Part shown: one piece after another, positions 1 through 5,822 of the stretch | How positions within the stretch are numbered: position 1 is the stretch's first letter | Layout: the number at the start of each line of letters is the position of its first letter | Assembly (NCBI GenBank): GCA_023128635.1 | Contig: JAGMDP010000116.1 | Span: forward strand, 1-6,384 | Length of the DNA stretch: 6,384 nt | From: Candidatus Heimdallarchaeota archaeon | GTDB taxonomy: Archaea > Asgardarchaeota > Heimdallarchaeia > JABLTI01 | Reading direction: 5' to 3' | Position numbers and translations under genes: made by a program | Notes under the pieces: model-generated | Seen by the model: only the letters and a program-made list of their open reading frames with translations | Told to the model about the DNA's origin: nothing | The model's database searches: none

Positions 1-696
1 GTAACAAACACACCGGGTGTTCTAACTGAAACAACTGCCGACTTTACTATGGCTTTGTTATTGGCAATTGCTCGAAAAATTGTTGTCAGTGATAAATTCA
101 CTCGAGATGGAAAATTCAAAGGATGGGGACCCTTATTGCAATTAGGGACAGATGTTTTTAAAAAAACAATAGGAATAATTGGTTGTGGGAGAATCGGTTC
201 TGCAGTTGCTCAAAGAGCAGCTAAAGGCTTTCAAATGAAAGTTAGATATTATGATACTAAACGTTTTCCAGAATTAGAAAAGGAATTAGGAATAGAATAT
301 TGTTCACTAAAAGAATTATTGAGAACCTCTGATTTCATTTCTTTACACATACCTCTAACAGATACAACAAAATACCTGATCGGCCAATCGGAAATTGCTA
401 TGATGAAATCTACTGCTTTTCTTATCAATACATCTAGAGGGTTAATCATTGATGAAAAAGCACTTGTGAAAGCTCTAGAAGAAAAGCAAATTGCCGGCGC
501 TGCTTTAGATGTTTACGAACATGAACCAGACCTAACTCCAGGACTTAAAGAACTCGATAATGTTGTACTTGCGGCTCATATTGCCAGTGCATCTATAGAA
601 ACGAGAACTAAAATGGGAATGATAGCTGTAGAGAATCTTCTTATAGGGTTGGAAGGGGAAATACCACCAAATTGCATTAATTCAATCATCTTTTAA
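1..696 (+). CDS. D-2-hydroxyacid dehydrogenase, glyoxylate/hydroxypyruvate reductase-like (5' end missing)
   Basis: The reading frame is open from base 1, so 231 C-terminal residues are visible and roughly 90-100 N-terminal residues lie outside the window. The fragment opens with VTNTPGVLTETTADFTMALL, the classic link into the NAD-binding domain of this family. A Rossmann GCGRIG lies at visible residues 61-66, followed by an acidic residue in YYDTKR that favours NAD over NADP. The catalytic triad is complete: Arg146 (NTSRG), Glu175 (YEHEP) and His193 (AAHIASAS). The 'LGTDV..KTIGIIGCGRIG..VAQRA.GF.MKV.YYD' stretch resembles glyoxylate/hydroxypyruvate reductases (GyaR/GRHPR) more than phosphoglycerate dehydrogenases. 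Such enzymes reduce glyoxylate to glycolate and hydroxypyruvate to D-glycerate in the cytosol. The exact substrate is inferred; another 2-ketoacid is possible. The C-terminus is complete and has no ACT domain. Confidence 0.9.
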   Translation, partial: VTNTPGVLTETTADFTMALLLAIARKIVVSDKFTRDGKFKGWGPLLQLGTDVFKKTIGIIGCGRIGSAVAQRAAKGFQMKVRYYDTKRFPELEKELGIEYCSLKELLRTSDFISLHIPLTDTTKYLIGQSEIAMMKSTAFLINTSRGLIIDEKALVKALEEKQIAGAALDVYEHEPDLTPGLKELDNVVLAAHIASASIETRTKMGMIAVENLLIGLEGEIPPNCINSIIF

Positions 697-717
697 AATA
701 AATAAAGGGCAATTTTT
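669..717 (+). terminator. Possible terminator of the hydroxyacid dehydrogenase gene
   Basis: A 7-bp inverted repeat (AAATTGC at 669-675, GCAATTT at 709-715) straddles the stop codon, and its right arm merges into a T-run (713-717). The loop is long, 33 nt, so the T-rich tract is the more credible signal, as archaeal RNA polymerase terminates at U-tracts. The evidence is weak. Confidence 0.25.
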
Positions 718-782
718 AAATTTCAAGTGATATGTTGTTCAAATGATTGCTAAAAGCTCCAACATTTAGTTCGAAGAAAAAG

Positions 783-792
783 CTAATAAATC
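783..792 (+). promoter_or_regulatory. Possible archaeal promoter (BRE/TATA-like) for the first RAM-domain gene
   Basis: A purine-rich GAAGAAAAAG (773-782, BRE-like) is followed by the TATA-like CTAATAAATC. Initiation about 25 bp downstream would give a leader of about 40 nt that includes the AGGAG at 838-842. A second AT-rich candidate (CTAAAATA, about 815-822) would leave a leader too short to include that ribosome binding site. The surrounding DNA is AT-rich, so this is only a candidate. Nothing else is evident in the 157-bp gap 697-853. Confidence 0.25.
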
Positions 793-853
793 TTTAGAAC
801 TTAAGGTAAGCAATCTAAAATAGATATGTTAAAGATTAGGAGTATAGAAAAAC

Positions 854-1087
854 ATGGCTAAAGCATATGTACTAATAAACTCAGAAATCGGTGGAGAACA
901 AGAGGTAGTTGATCAGCTAAATGCAATGAAAGAAGTAGTTGAGGTAAGCATTGTTTACGGAGTTTACGATGTAATCGTAAAGCTTGAAGCAGATACCATG
1001 GAAGTTTTAAAGGAATTAATCACCTCTAAAGTTCGACACTTGAATAAAGTGCGATCAACCATGACAATGATCGCAAGTCAAGAATAG
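854..1087 (+). CDS. Stand-alone Lrp/AsnC ligand-binding (RAM) domain protein
   Basis: This 77-residue protein consists only of the Lrp/AsnC C-terminal effector domain (RAM, AsnC_trans_reg type) and lacks the N-terminal DNA-binding helix-turn-helix. The alpha/beta core starts at once (AYVLIN), followed by the EIGGE turn, the family's hallmark loop YGVYD (residues 35-39) before a core beta-strand, and a conserved end, KVRHLNKVRSTMTMIA (59-74). In characterised RAM proteins the domain binds amino acids at dimer interfaces and forms dimers, octamers or larger rings. Without an HTH this protein probably modulates a full-length Lrp partner or acts as a small-molecule-binding oligomer; the ligand is unknown. 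The ATG start is supported by AGGAG at 838-842 (11-nt spacing). It faces a 69%-identical paralogue on the opposite strand. Confidence 0.9.
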   Translation: MAKAYVLINSEIGGEQEVVDQLNAMKEVVEVSIVYGVYDVIVKLEADTMEVLKELITSKVRHLNKVRSTMTMIASQE

Positions 1088-1113
1088 GTTTAATTCAAGT
1101 ACTCATAAAAAGC

Positions 1114-1136
1114 AAAAGGAATTCATCATTCCTTTT
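1114..1136. terminator. Perfect 9-bp hairpin between convergent genes, possible bidirectional terminator
   Basis: AAAAGGAAT (1114-1122) and ATTCCTTTT (1128-1136) are perfect reverse complements around a 5-nt loop, TCATC. Because the arms begin with AAAA and end with TTTT, RNA from either strand gives a stem ending in four U, the form of a bidirectional terminator. The hairpin begins 26 nt after the stop codon of the plus-strand RAM gene and lies in the convergent gap where transcripts from both genes must end. Its function is inferred. Confidence 0.6.
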
Positions 1137-1143
1137 CTATTAC

Positions 1144-1177
1144 TTGAGATGCTTTATCTCAACTGTATTATTTTTCT
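1144..1177 (+). terminator. Second hairpin plus T-run, terminator of the plus-strand RAM gene
   Basis: TTGAGAT (1144-1150) and ATCTCAA (1156-1162) form a perfect 7-bp stem with a 5-nt loop, GCTTT. A T-rich tract follows, ATTATTTTTCTT at about 1167-1177. This is a Rho-independent-style terminator reading rightwards, 56 nt downstream of the plus-strand RAM gene stop. Its left arm overlaps a sequence that can also pair with 1095-1101, so an alternative fold exists (see findings). Confidence 0.5.
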
Positions 1178-1239
1178 TCGTAAATCTAATTGACTTTATC
1201 ACATTTGAGAGAATGAACTATGTAAATTCGTTTGCAAAT

Positions 1240-1258
1240 AGAAAATAAAAAGAAAGGA
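1240..1258 (-). terminator. U-tract terminator candidate for the minus-strand RAM gene
   Basis: Read on the minus strand, the DNA just past the stop codon at 1272 is pyrimidine-rich with T-runs (TTCCTTTCTTTTTATTTTC). Archaeal polymerase terminates at such tracts without needing a hairpin. No strong stem precedes it: only a 6-bp AAGAAA/TTTCTT pairing at 1250-1268. Confidence 0.35.
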
Positions 1259-1271
1259 AGAGTTTCTTCGA

Positions 1272-1520
1272 TTATTTTTTGAGAACGCGGGATTCTGCTG
1301 CTATCATAGTCATTGTAGATCTTACTTTATTGAGATGTCTAACTTTTGTTGTAATATTTTCTTTAAGAAGTTCCATTGTTTCTGAAGTGATTTTAGCAAC
1401 AATATCATATACACCGTATACGACAGAGACTTCCTCCACCTCTGGCATATCCTTTAGTTGAGCAATAACATCTTCTTCCCCGCCAATTTCTGTGTTAATT
1501 AATACATATGCGCTAGCCAC
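1272..1520 (-). CDS. Stand-alone Lrp/AsnC ligand-binding (RAM) domain protein, paralogue
   Basis: This second RAM-only protein (82 residues from GTG 1520) has the same order of elements as its convergent neighbour: AYVLIN, EIGGE, YGVYD and the fully identical C-terminal KVRHLNKVRSTMTMIA. It adds a short basic tail ending SRVLKK. There is no helix-turn-helix. I counted 53 identical residues of 77 (69%), without gaps. The open frame extends to TTG 1535. GTG 1520 is preferred because it aligns residue for residue with the paralogue's start (MASAYV versus MAKAYV) and has GGTGG at 1533-1529, 8 nt upstream. The two proteins could form hetero-oligomers, or each could bind a different amino acid; both ideas are inferences. 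Confidence 0.88.
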   Translation of the reverse strand: MASAYVLINTEIGGEEDVIAQLKDMPEVEEVSVVYGVYDIVAKITSETMELLKENITTKVRHLNKVRSTMTMIAAESRVLKK

Positions 1521-1528
1521 TTTTTTAC

Positions 1529-1533
1529 CCACC
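1529..1533 (-). promoter_or_regulatory. Ribosome binding site deciding the start of the minus-strand RAM gene
   Basis: GGTGG (minus strand, 1533 to 1529) lies 8 nt upstream of GTG 1520. It would fall inside the coding region if TTG 1535 were the start, so it supports the shorter protein. Confidence 0.5.
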
Positions 1534-1550
1534 AATAATTCAATTACTTT

Positions 1551-1560
1551 TTAATTATAT
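1551..1560 (-). promoter_or_regulatory. Possible TATA box for the minus-strand RAM gene
   Basis: ATATAATTAA on the minus strand (1560 to 1551) is centred about 36 nt upstream of GTG 1520, consistent with an archaeal TATA box and a very short leader. The AT-rich background makes chance matches likely. Confidence 0.3.
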
Positions 1561-1709
1561 CATTTAAGGATTTTACATAATAAAAATTCTTCTACTAAAA
1601 TTTAACACAAAAGAGGAATAAAGAAGGAAGAAAATTGTTACATTCTCTTTAATTTAGAGTAGAATCCGGTAATAATTTTTCAATTCTTTACATAATTATT
1701 TTATTTTGT

Positions 1710-1717
1710 ACATATTT
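1710..1717 (+). promoter_or_regulatory. Possible TATA box for the beta-helix gene, leaderless arrangement
   Basis: ACATATTT is centred about 25 bp upstream of ATG 1738, where a TATA box would sit if transcription began at the start codon. No Shine-Dalgarno sequence is visible before this ATG, which fits a leaderless mRNA. The rest of the divergent gap (1521-1737) is AT-rich and shows no gene. Confidence 0.3.
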
Positions 1718-1737
1718 GTATTTCTTTGTGAAAATGA

Positions 1738-3684
1738 ATGAAGAAAAACTTGATCACGACAATTTTTATGTGTATAATAATTGCTGTGTCAGGATTAGTC
1801 ATAATACAAGTTGAGGTATTTTCCACTACAAAAAAACAAAACGATAAACAGCTATCATTCAATTATACAAGTCATAATCCTATAACAATCAGTAATGATG
1901 ATGATTTCATCGATTATGGATTTCCTGGTTTAGGTACAGCTGAAGACCCATATTTAATTGAAAATTATAATATAACAACAAACAGTGAGATTGGCATATA
2001 TATTGAAGATACAACTAAATATTTCGTTATTCGTAACTGCTATATAGATGCATATAGAAGGGGTATTGATATCGAAAATACTGCTTTAGGGACTACCTCA
2101 ATTATTAACAACATTTGTTTTAACAACCAATATGGATTTGGCATCAAATTGTATCAAGCTTCTTTTGCTACTATAATAAATAACACTTGTATTAATAGCA
2201 GAGACGGTATCCATGTGCATACTTCCTCTGGCGTAACATTAGCAAATAATACTTGTATAAACAATGATTATCAGGGTATCAAAATGGAATATGCCTTCAA
2301 TGCGACAATCATAAATAATAATTGTAGTGACAACAGGCAATATGGCATTCATCTGTGGAGAACTTTTAAGGCGACATTAAAGAATAATACTCTTAGTAAC
2401 AACGATGCTTATGGTATCAATCTAAGGGAATCTTCTAGTGCGACTTTAACGAATAATACTTTTAATAACAACAATGATTTTGGCATCTATTTTGATTCTT
2501 CTCCTGGTGCTACTTTAGCGAATAATTCCTTCTATAATAATGAACTATATCTAGTTGAAGAAAGTGTTGAAGAGTACTCGAGCTATACAATAGAGAATAA
2601 TTGGTTGAATGATAAATTACTAGGCTTTTATTTAAATATCAATAATGTCACTTTTCCAAACCCAATCTATAGTCAATTAATTTTCATTAATTGTACTGAA
2701 TTATTTGTCTGCAATCAAGAATTATCTAACTTATCCATTGGTCTATCACTTAAATGGTGTGAGAACGTAACTGTCTCTAATAATATTTTTAAAAACAACA
2801 AGCATTATGGCATCTATCTGTCTTCTTCCTCTGGAACGATATTAACGAACAACACTTTCTATAATGATGGAGTATTTTTAGGGGAAGATAGCGTTGAAGA
2901 TTACTTAACCTATACAGTAGAAAACAATTGGGTGAACGGGAGAAAATTAGGGTTTTTCATTAATCTAAATGATGTTACTTTTTCAGATTCTATTTATGGT
3001 CAATTGATTTTCATTAATTGTTCTGATATAGACATCTTTAACCAAGAATTATCTAACATAACTACTGGTTTATCACTTAAATGGTGTAAAAATACAAAGT
3101 TAACAAATAACATTTGTAATAACAATTCTATTGGTATCCAATTGGAGATTTCCTCTGGTTTAACATTAACTAATAATACTTGTAGAAATAACAGATATTG
3201 CATTTCTCTAGTGTCTTCTTCTAATAATGCTTTAACGAAAAATATATGCAAAAACAACATGTGGGGAATTAGATTAGTCAATTCCGATTTCTGCCTTCTT
3301 ACATATAACCTTTTACAAGAAAATGAGGAGTATGGGATAGCTATTGAAGATGGTTCTGACAACAATATTATTCATCACAATACTTTCAATAACAATAATC
3401 TTGGTGGCACTTCACAAGCATTAGACAATGGCGAGAATAATACTTGGTATGACGTTAAGACAAAAGAAGGGAACTATTGGTCTAATTGGATTCAAAAGGA
3501 ACCTTATCTTATTGATGGCACAAGCGGTTCGATAGATCCTTATCCTTTATATGAAAGACTGAAAAGAGCCAAATATTTCTATATACTAATTATTTTACCT
3601 GTAATCTTGTTGACCGTTCTATATGCAATTAAAAGAAAGAAGAAAATAAAAAATCAAACATCATTACCTCAAGATAAAGTATAA
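1738..3684 (+). CDS. Membrane-anchored NosD-type parallel beta-helix surface protein
   Basis: The 648-residue protein has a hydrophobic N-terminal signal or anchor (about 5-25), a long extracytoplasmic region, and a C-terminal membrane helix (about 613-631) followed by the basic stop-transfer KRKKKIK (632-638). The core begins with a conserved module (about 56-110: DFIDYGFPG, GTAEDPYLIENYNIT, FVIRNCYI) and continues as right-handed beta-helix coils of 22-23 residues rich in NNT/NNS turns and 'YGI.L..S' strands, typical of NosD/CASH repeats. The repeated turns stack asparagine and cysteine (C151, C173, C196; later C460, C482, C504). Two longer modules (249-357, 358-465) are a tandem duplication. 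Many N-X-S/T sequons suggest N-glycosylation outside the cell. NosD repeats occur in carbohydrate-active and adhesive proteins; no catalytic site could be identified, so a surface structural, adhesion or glycan-binding role is inferred. It is a single gene, with no evident functional link to its neighbours. Confidence 0.88.
   Translation: MKKNLITTIFMCIIIAVSGLVIIQVEVFSTTKKQNDKQLSFNYTSHNPITISNDDDFIDYGFPGLGTAEDPYLIENYNITTNSEIGIYIEDTTKYFVIRNCYIDAYRRGIDIENTALGTTSIINNICFNNQYGFGIKLYQASFATIINNTCINSRDGIHVHTSSGVTLANNTCINNDYQGIKMEYAFNATIINNNCSDNRQYGIHLWRTFKATLKNNTLSNNDAYGINLRESSSATLTNNTFNNNNDFGIYFDSSPGATLANNSFYNNELYLVEESVEEYSSYTIENNWLNDKLLGFYLNINNVTFPNPIYSQLIFINCTELFVCNQELSNLSIGLSLKWCENVTVSNNIFKNNKHYGIYLSSSSGTILTNNTFYNDGVFLGEDSVEDYLTYTVENNWVNGRKLGFFINLNDVTFSDSIYGQLIFINCSDIDIFNQELSNITTGLSLKWCKNTKLTNNICNNNSIGIQLEISSGLTLTNNTCRNNRYCISLVSSSNNALTKNICKNNMWGIRLVNSDFCLLTYNLLQENEEYGIAIEDGSDNNIIHHNTFNNNNLGGTSQALDNGENNTWYDVKTKEGNYWSNWIQKEPYLIDGTSGSIDPYPLYERLKRAKYFYILIILPVILLTVLYAIKRKKKIKNQTSLPQDKV
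2179..2520 (+). repeat. Five consecutive 22-23-residue beta-helix coils in the surface protein gene
   Basis: Each coil starts with an NN(T/N)(C/L/F) turn at residues 148, 170, 193, 216 and 239 (next at 262), giving spacings of 22, 23, 23, 23 and 23 residues (66-69 bp). Each coil also carries a 'GI' strand followed by a small/Ser-rich turn and an Ala/Val-Thr strand. This is the regular ladder of a parallel beta-helix. The repeats have diverged at the DNA level. Confidence 0.75.
2482..3132 (+). repeat. Tandem duplication of a ~108-residue module within the surface protein gene
   Basis: Residues 249-357 (2482-2808) and 358-465 (2809-3132) align nearly end to end at about 55% identity. Shared blocks in order are GIY..SS, NN.FYN, SVE.Y..YT.ENNW, LGF, VTF...IY, QLIFINC, NQELSN and GLSLKWC. 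The module contains an insert of about 60 residues between beta-helix coils (ENNW through NQELSN), so the duplication copied an insert-bearing coil set rather than a single coil. Confidence 0.85.
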
Positions 3685-3723
3685 ATCCTAGAGTGGCTTA
3701 ATTTTCATGATTTGGGCAAAGTT

Positions 3724-3731
3724 CATATAAT
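3724..3731 (+). promoter_or_regulatory. Possible TATA box for the aminotransferase-serA operon
   Basis: CATATAAT would place initiation near 3753-3756 and give a leader of about 40 nt containing the GGAGG at 3783-3787. It lies in the only upstream gap (3685-3796). A T-rich tract just after it (3739-3753) could also end transcripts of the beta-helix gene. Confidence 0.3.
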
Positions 3732-3782
3732 GAGGTCTTGTCTTTATTTCTTTGACCAAATTACCTATCTAGGTGTTGATTT

Positions 3783-3787
3783 GGAGG
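3783..3787 (+). promoter_or_regulatory. Strong Shine-Dalgarno that fixes a TTG start
   Basis: GGAGG, within TTTGGAGGATAA, lies 9 nt upstream of TTG 3797. The longer open frame from GTG 3773 would bury this motif inside the coding sequence, so TTG 3797 is the likely start of the aminotransferase. Confidence 0.75.
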
Positions 3788-3796
3788 ATAAATAAA

Positions 3797-4867
3797 TTGC
3801 ATAAAAGACTATTAATTCCAGGACCGACAGAAGTTAAATCTGACGTCCTAAAACAACAAGCGAAACCACTTATTGGTCATCGACCAAAGGAATTTACTGA
3901 ACTTTATACCGGAATTTTCGATAAATTACAGAAATTTCATAAGACCAAACAGTGGGTTACTGTTCCAACTGCATCAGGCACATTATTTATGGATATTACA
4001 GCACGATCACTTGTTAAAGAAAAAGCATTATGTTGTGTAAATGGAGCTTTTTCGAAAAGATGTGCGGATACCATTAAAGCCTGTGGCAAGGAAATCGAGA
4101 AAATCGAAATTGAATGGGGTAAAGCTGTCAAACCTGATATAATTCTTGAAAAATTAGATTCAGGTAAATTTGATACTCTTACTCTCTGCCACAATGAAAC
4201 TAGTACTGGAGTTAGAAATCCCATTTATGAAATTGGTAAAGCTGTAAAGAAAGAACACCCGGACATTATGTATGTTATTGATTCTGTTTCAGCGATGGGT
4301 GGTGACAAAGTGATTCCAGAAGAAATTCAGTGTGATTTGATTTATGCTTCTACACAAAAAGCATATGCACTTCCACCTGGTCTCGCAATAGGGTTTGTTT
4401 CTGATGCCGCTATTAAGAGATGCGAAGAAGTTCCAAATAGAGGGCGTTATACAGATCTTAAAGGACTTTACGATTATTATATGAAGAAACAACAAACACC
4501 AAGCACCCCTAATGTATCTTTACTTTATGCTCTTTCCTATCAATTAGATAGGATGCTTGAAGAAACTTCTGAAGGGAGACATAAGAGACATGAAGATATG
4601 GCAAAGTGGACCCAAGGCTGGGCGAAAAAGCATTTCGAGATGTTTCCAGAACCAGGTTATGAATCAATCACTGTTTCAACAATCAAGAATACCCAAGGAA
4701 AAAGTGTCGCTGATTTGAATAAAGAACTAGCAAAACGTGACTATATGATTTCTAATGGATATGGCAATTTGAAAGAGAAGACCTTCAGGATTGGTCATAT
4801 GGGCGATTGGACAACAGACGATATCAAAGATGTCTGTGGTCACATAGAAGAAATTTGGGAGCTGTAA
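3797..4867 (+). CDS. Class V PLP-dependent aminotransferase, probable phosphoserine/aspartate or serine-glyoxylate type
   Basis: This 356-residue fold-type I aminotransferase is of the alanine-glyoxylate/serine-pyruvate subgroup. Numbered from TTG 3797, LLIPGPTEV opens the protein, SGT (60-62) forms part of the cofactor phosphate site, and HNETSTG (132-138) is the family signature. Asp162 (YVIDSVSAMGG) contacts the pyridine nitrogen, Lys188 (STQKAYALPPG) forms the Schiff base, and Arg331 (FRIGHMG) binds the substrate carboxylate. The set is complete. Its position 3 bp upstream of serA makes transamination of 3-phosphohydroxypyruvate to phosphoserine the likeliest role; a broad-specificity class V enzyme is known to do this in methanogens that lack typical SerC. 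Alanine/serine-glyoxylate transamination is an alternative the sequence does not exclude. The protein is cytosolic. The start follows GGAGG. Confidence 0.88.
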   Translation: MHKRLLIPGPTEVKSDVLKQQAKPLIGHRPKEFTELYTGIFDKLQKFHKTKQWVTVPTASGTLFMDITARSLVKEKALCCVNGAFSKRCADTIKACGKEIEKIEIEWGKAVKPDIILEKLDSGKFDTLTLCHNETSTGVRNPIYEIGKAVKKEHPDIMYVIDSVSAMGGDKVIPEEIQCDLIYASTQKAYALPPGLAIGFVSDAAIKRCEEVPNRGRYTDLKGLYDYYMKKQQTPSTPNVSLLYALSYQLDRMLEETSEGRHKRHEDMAKWTQGWAKKHFEMFPEPGYESITVSTIKNTQGKSVADLNKELAKRDYMISNGYGNLKEKTFRIGHMGDWTTDDIKDVCGHIEEIWEL

Positions 4868-4870
4868 AAC

Positions 4871-5782
4871 GTGAAAGTAATCGTTTCAGACAAAATAAGT
4901 AGTAAAGGTGTTGATCTACTTAAAGCAGAAGGCTATGAAGTCAATGAAGCGTGGGATATTCCCAAAGAAGATCTACCAGGTATTGTTGGTGACTATGATG
5001 CTATAGTGATTCGATCAGCCACTAAAGTCAAAGGTGATTTGTTGAAGGCAGCAAAGAACTTGAAGGTTGTAGGTAGAGCTGGTATTGGATTAGACAACGT
5101 AGACCTTAAGAAATGTGAAGAACGAGGAATTACTGTTCGAAATACACCAAATGCAACTACTGATACCGTTGCAGAATTAGCACTTGCTTTTATGTTTGCC
5201 TTAGCTCGTAAGGTTGTTCAAGGGACAACTTCATTGCGAAAGGGCGAATGGGCTAAAAAGCAACTAAAAGGATCAGAATTACTTGGCAAAACATTAGGTA
5301 TTGTTGGCTGCGGTCGTATTGGTTCTGCCTTAGCTCGTAAATGTGATGCCCTTGGTATGAATATCATTGGTTGTGATGTAGTTCACATCAGCGAAGCTTG
5401 TGTTGATCAATGTGAAATGCCAGAGGTATTTTCGCAAGCTGATTTCATTTCATTACATCTACCACTATTACCAGAAACAAAACACATCATCAATGAAGAA
5501 GCAATTGCAAAAATGAAGGATGGAGTTTTCATAATCAACTGTGCACGTGGTGGAACCATTGACGAGAAAGCACTCTATGATGCAATCAAAAGTGGCAAAG
5601 TCGGTGGATCAGCGCTTGACGTCTGGGAGAAAGAACCGGTAGAATTGGAATCTTCCAAGAAATTGCTTGAATTAGATCAAGTAATTGGAAGTCCTCACAT
5701 TGGTGCTCAAACCGCAGAAGGTCAAGAACGAGCTGGAATACAAGTAGCAGAAGCAGTTATTGAAGAATTGAAAAAGCTTTAA
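4871..5782 (+). CDS. serA: D-3-phosphoglycerate dehydrogenase, short form
   Basis: This 303-residue NAD-dependent enzyme oxidises 3-phosphoglycerate to 3-phosphohydroxypyruvate, the first step of the phosphorylated serine pathway. The substrate-binding domain carries VIRSATKV (46-53) and GRAGIGLDNVD (68-78). The Rossmann motif GCGRIG is at 146-151, with Asp169 selecting NAD. Catalytic residues are Arg226 (CARGG), Glu255 (WEKEP) and His276 (SPHIGAQT). It ends soon after the catalytic domain and lacks the C-terminal ACT and intervening domains of the roughly 525-residue archaeal/bacterial form, so serine feedback through an ACT domain is not expected. The GTG start lies 3 bp after the aminotransferase stop, with GGGAG (4857-4861) inside the upstream gene, so the two are co-transcribed and probably translationally coupled. 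Another D-2-hydroxyacid specificity is possible but less likely given the context. Confidence 0.88.
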   Translation: MKVIVSDKISSKGVDLLKAEGYEVNEAWDIPKEDLPGIVGDYDAIVIRSATKVKGDLLKAAKNLKVVGRAGIGLDNVDLKKCEERGITVRNTPNATTDTVAELALAFMFALARKVVQGTTSLRKGEWAKKQLKGSELLGKTLGIVGCGRIGSALARKCDALGMNIIGCDVVHISEACVDQCEMPEVFSQADFISLHLPLLPETKHIINEEAIAKMKDGVFIINCARGGTIDEKALYDAIKSGKVGGSALDVWEKEPVELESSKKLLELDQVIGSPHIGAQTAEGQERAGIQVAEAVIEELKKL

Positions 5783-5822
5783 AATACTCAATTCTAAAAT
5801 TTCGTGACAGAATTACATAGGA

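Noticed and set aside
249..449. Minus-strand open frame of 66 codons
   Set aside because: It lies wholly inside the dehydrogenase coding region, which has complete family motifs; the minus-strand translation resembles no family I know.
745..815. Inverted repeat GATTGCT (745-751) / AGCAATC (809-815) and a tRNA-like GTTCGAA (769-775)
   Set aside because: The 7-bp arms are 57 nt apart in AT-rich DNA, and no cloverleaf or flanking T-stem can be drawn around GTTCGAA; both are expected by chance.
1279..1461. Plus-strand open frame of 60 codons
   Set aside because: It is antisense to the minus-strand RAM gene, whose protein is 69% identical to a neighbouring paralogue.
1536..1737. Short AT-rich inverted repeats in the divergent gap (for example AATAATT/AATTATT)
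   Set aside because: They are made only of A and T in a low-complexity region, with no GC-containing stem, so I cannot tell an operator from background.
2179..3132. Periodic ~69-bp repeats considered as a CRISPR or tandem-repeat array
   Set aside because: The period is in frame, diverged at the DNA level, and fully explained by beta-helix coils in a single long coding region.
3000..3365. Minus-strand open frame of 121 codons
   Set aside because: It is a shadow of the beta-helix repeats; its apparent repeats come from the regular codon pattern on the plus strand.
3937..4495. Two minus-strand open frames (3937-4224 and 4289-4495)
   Set aside because: Both are shadows of the aminotransferase, which has all its catalytic residues intact.
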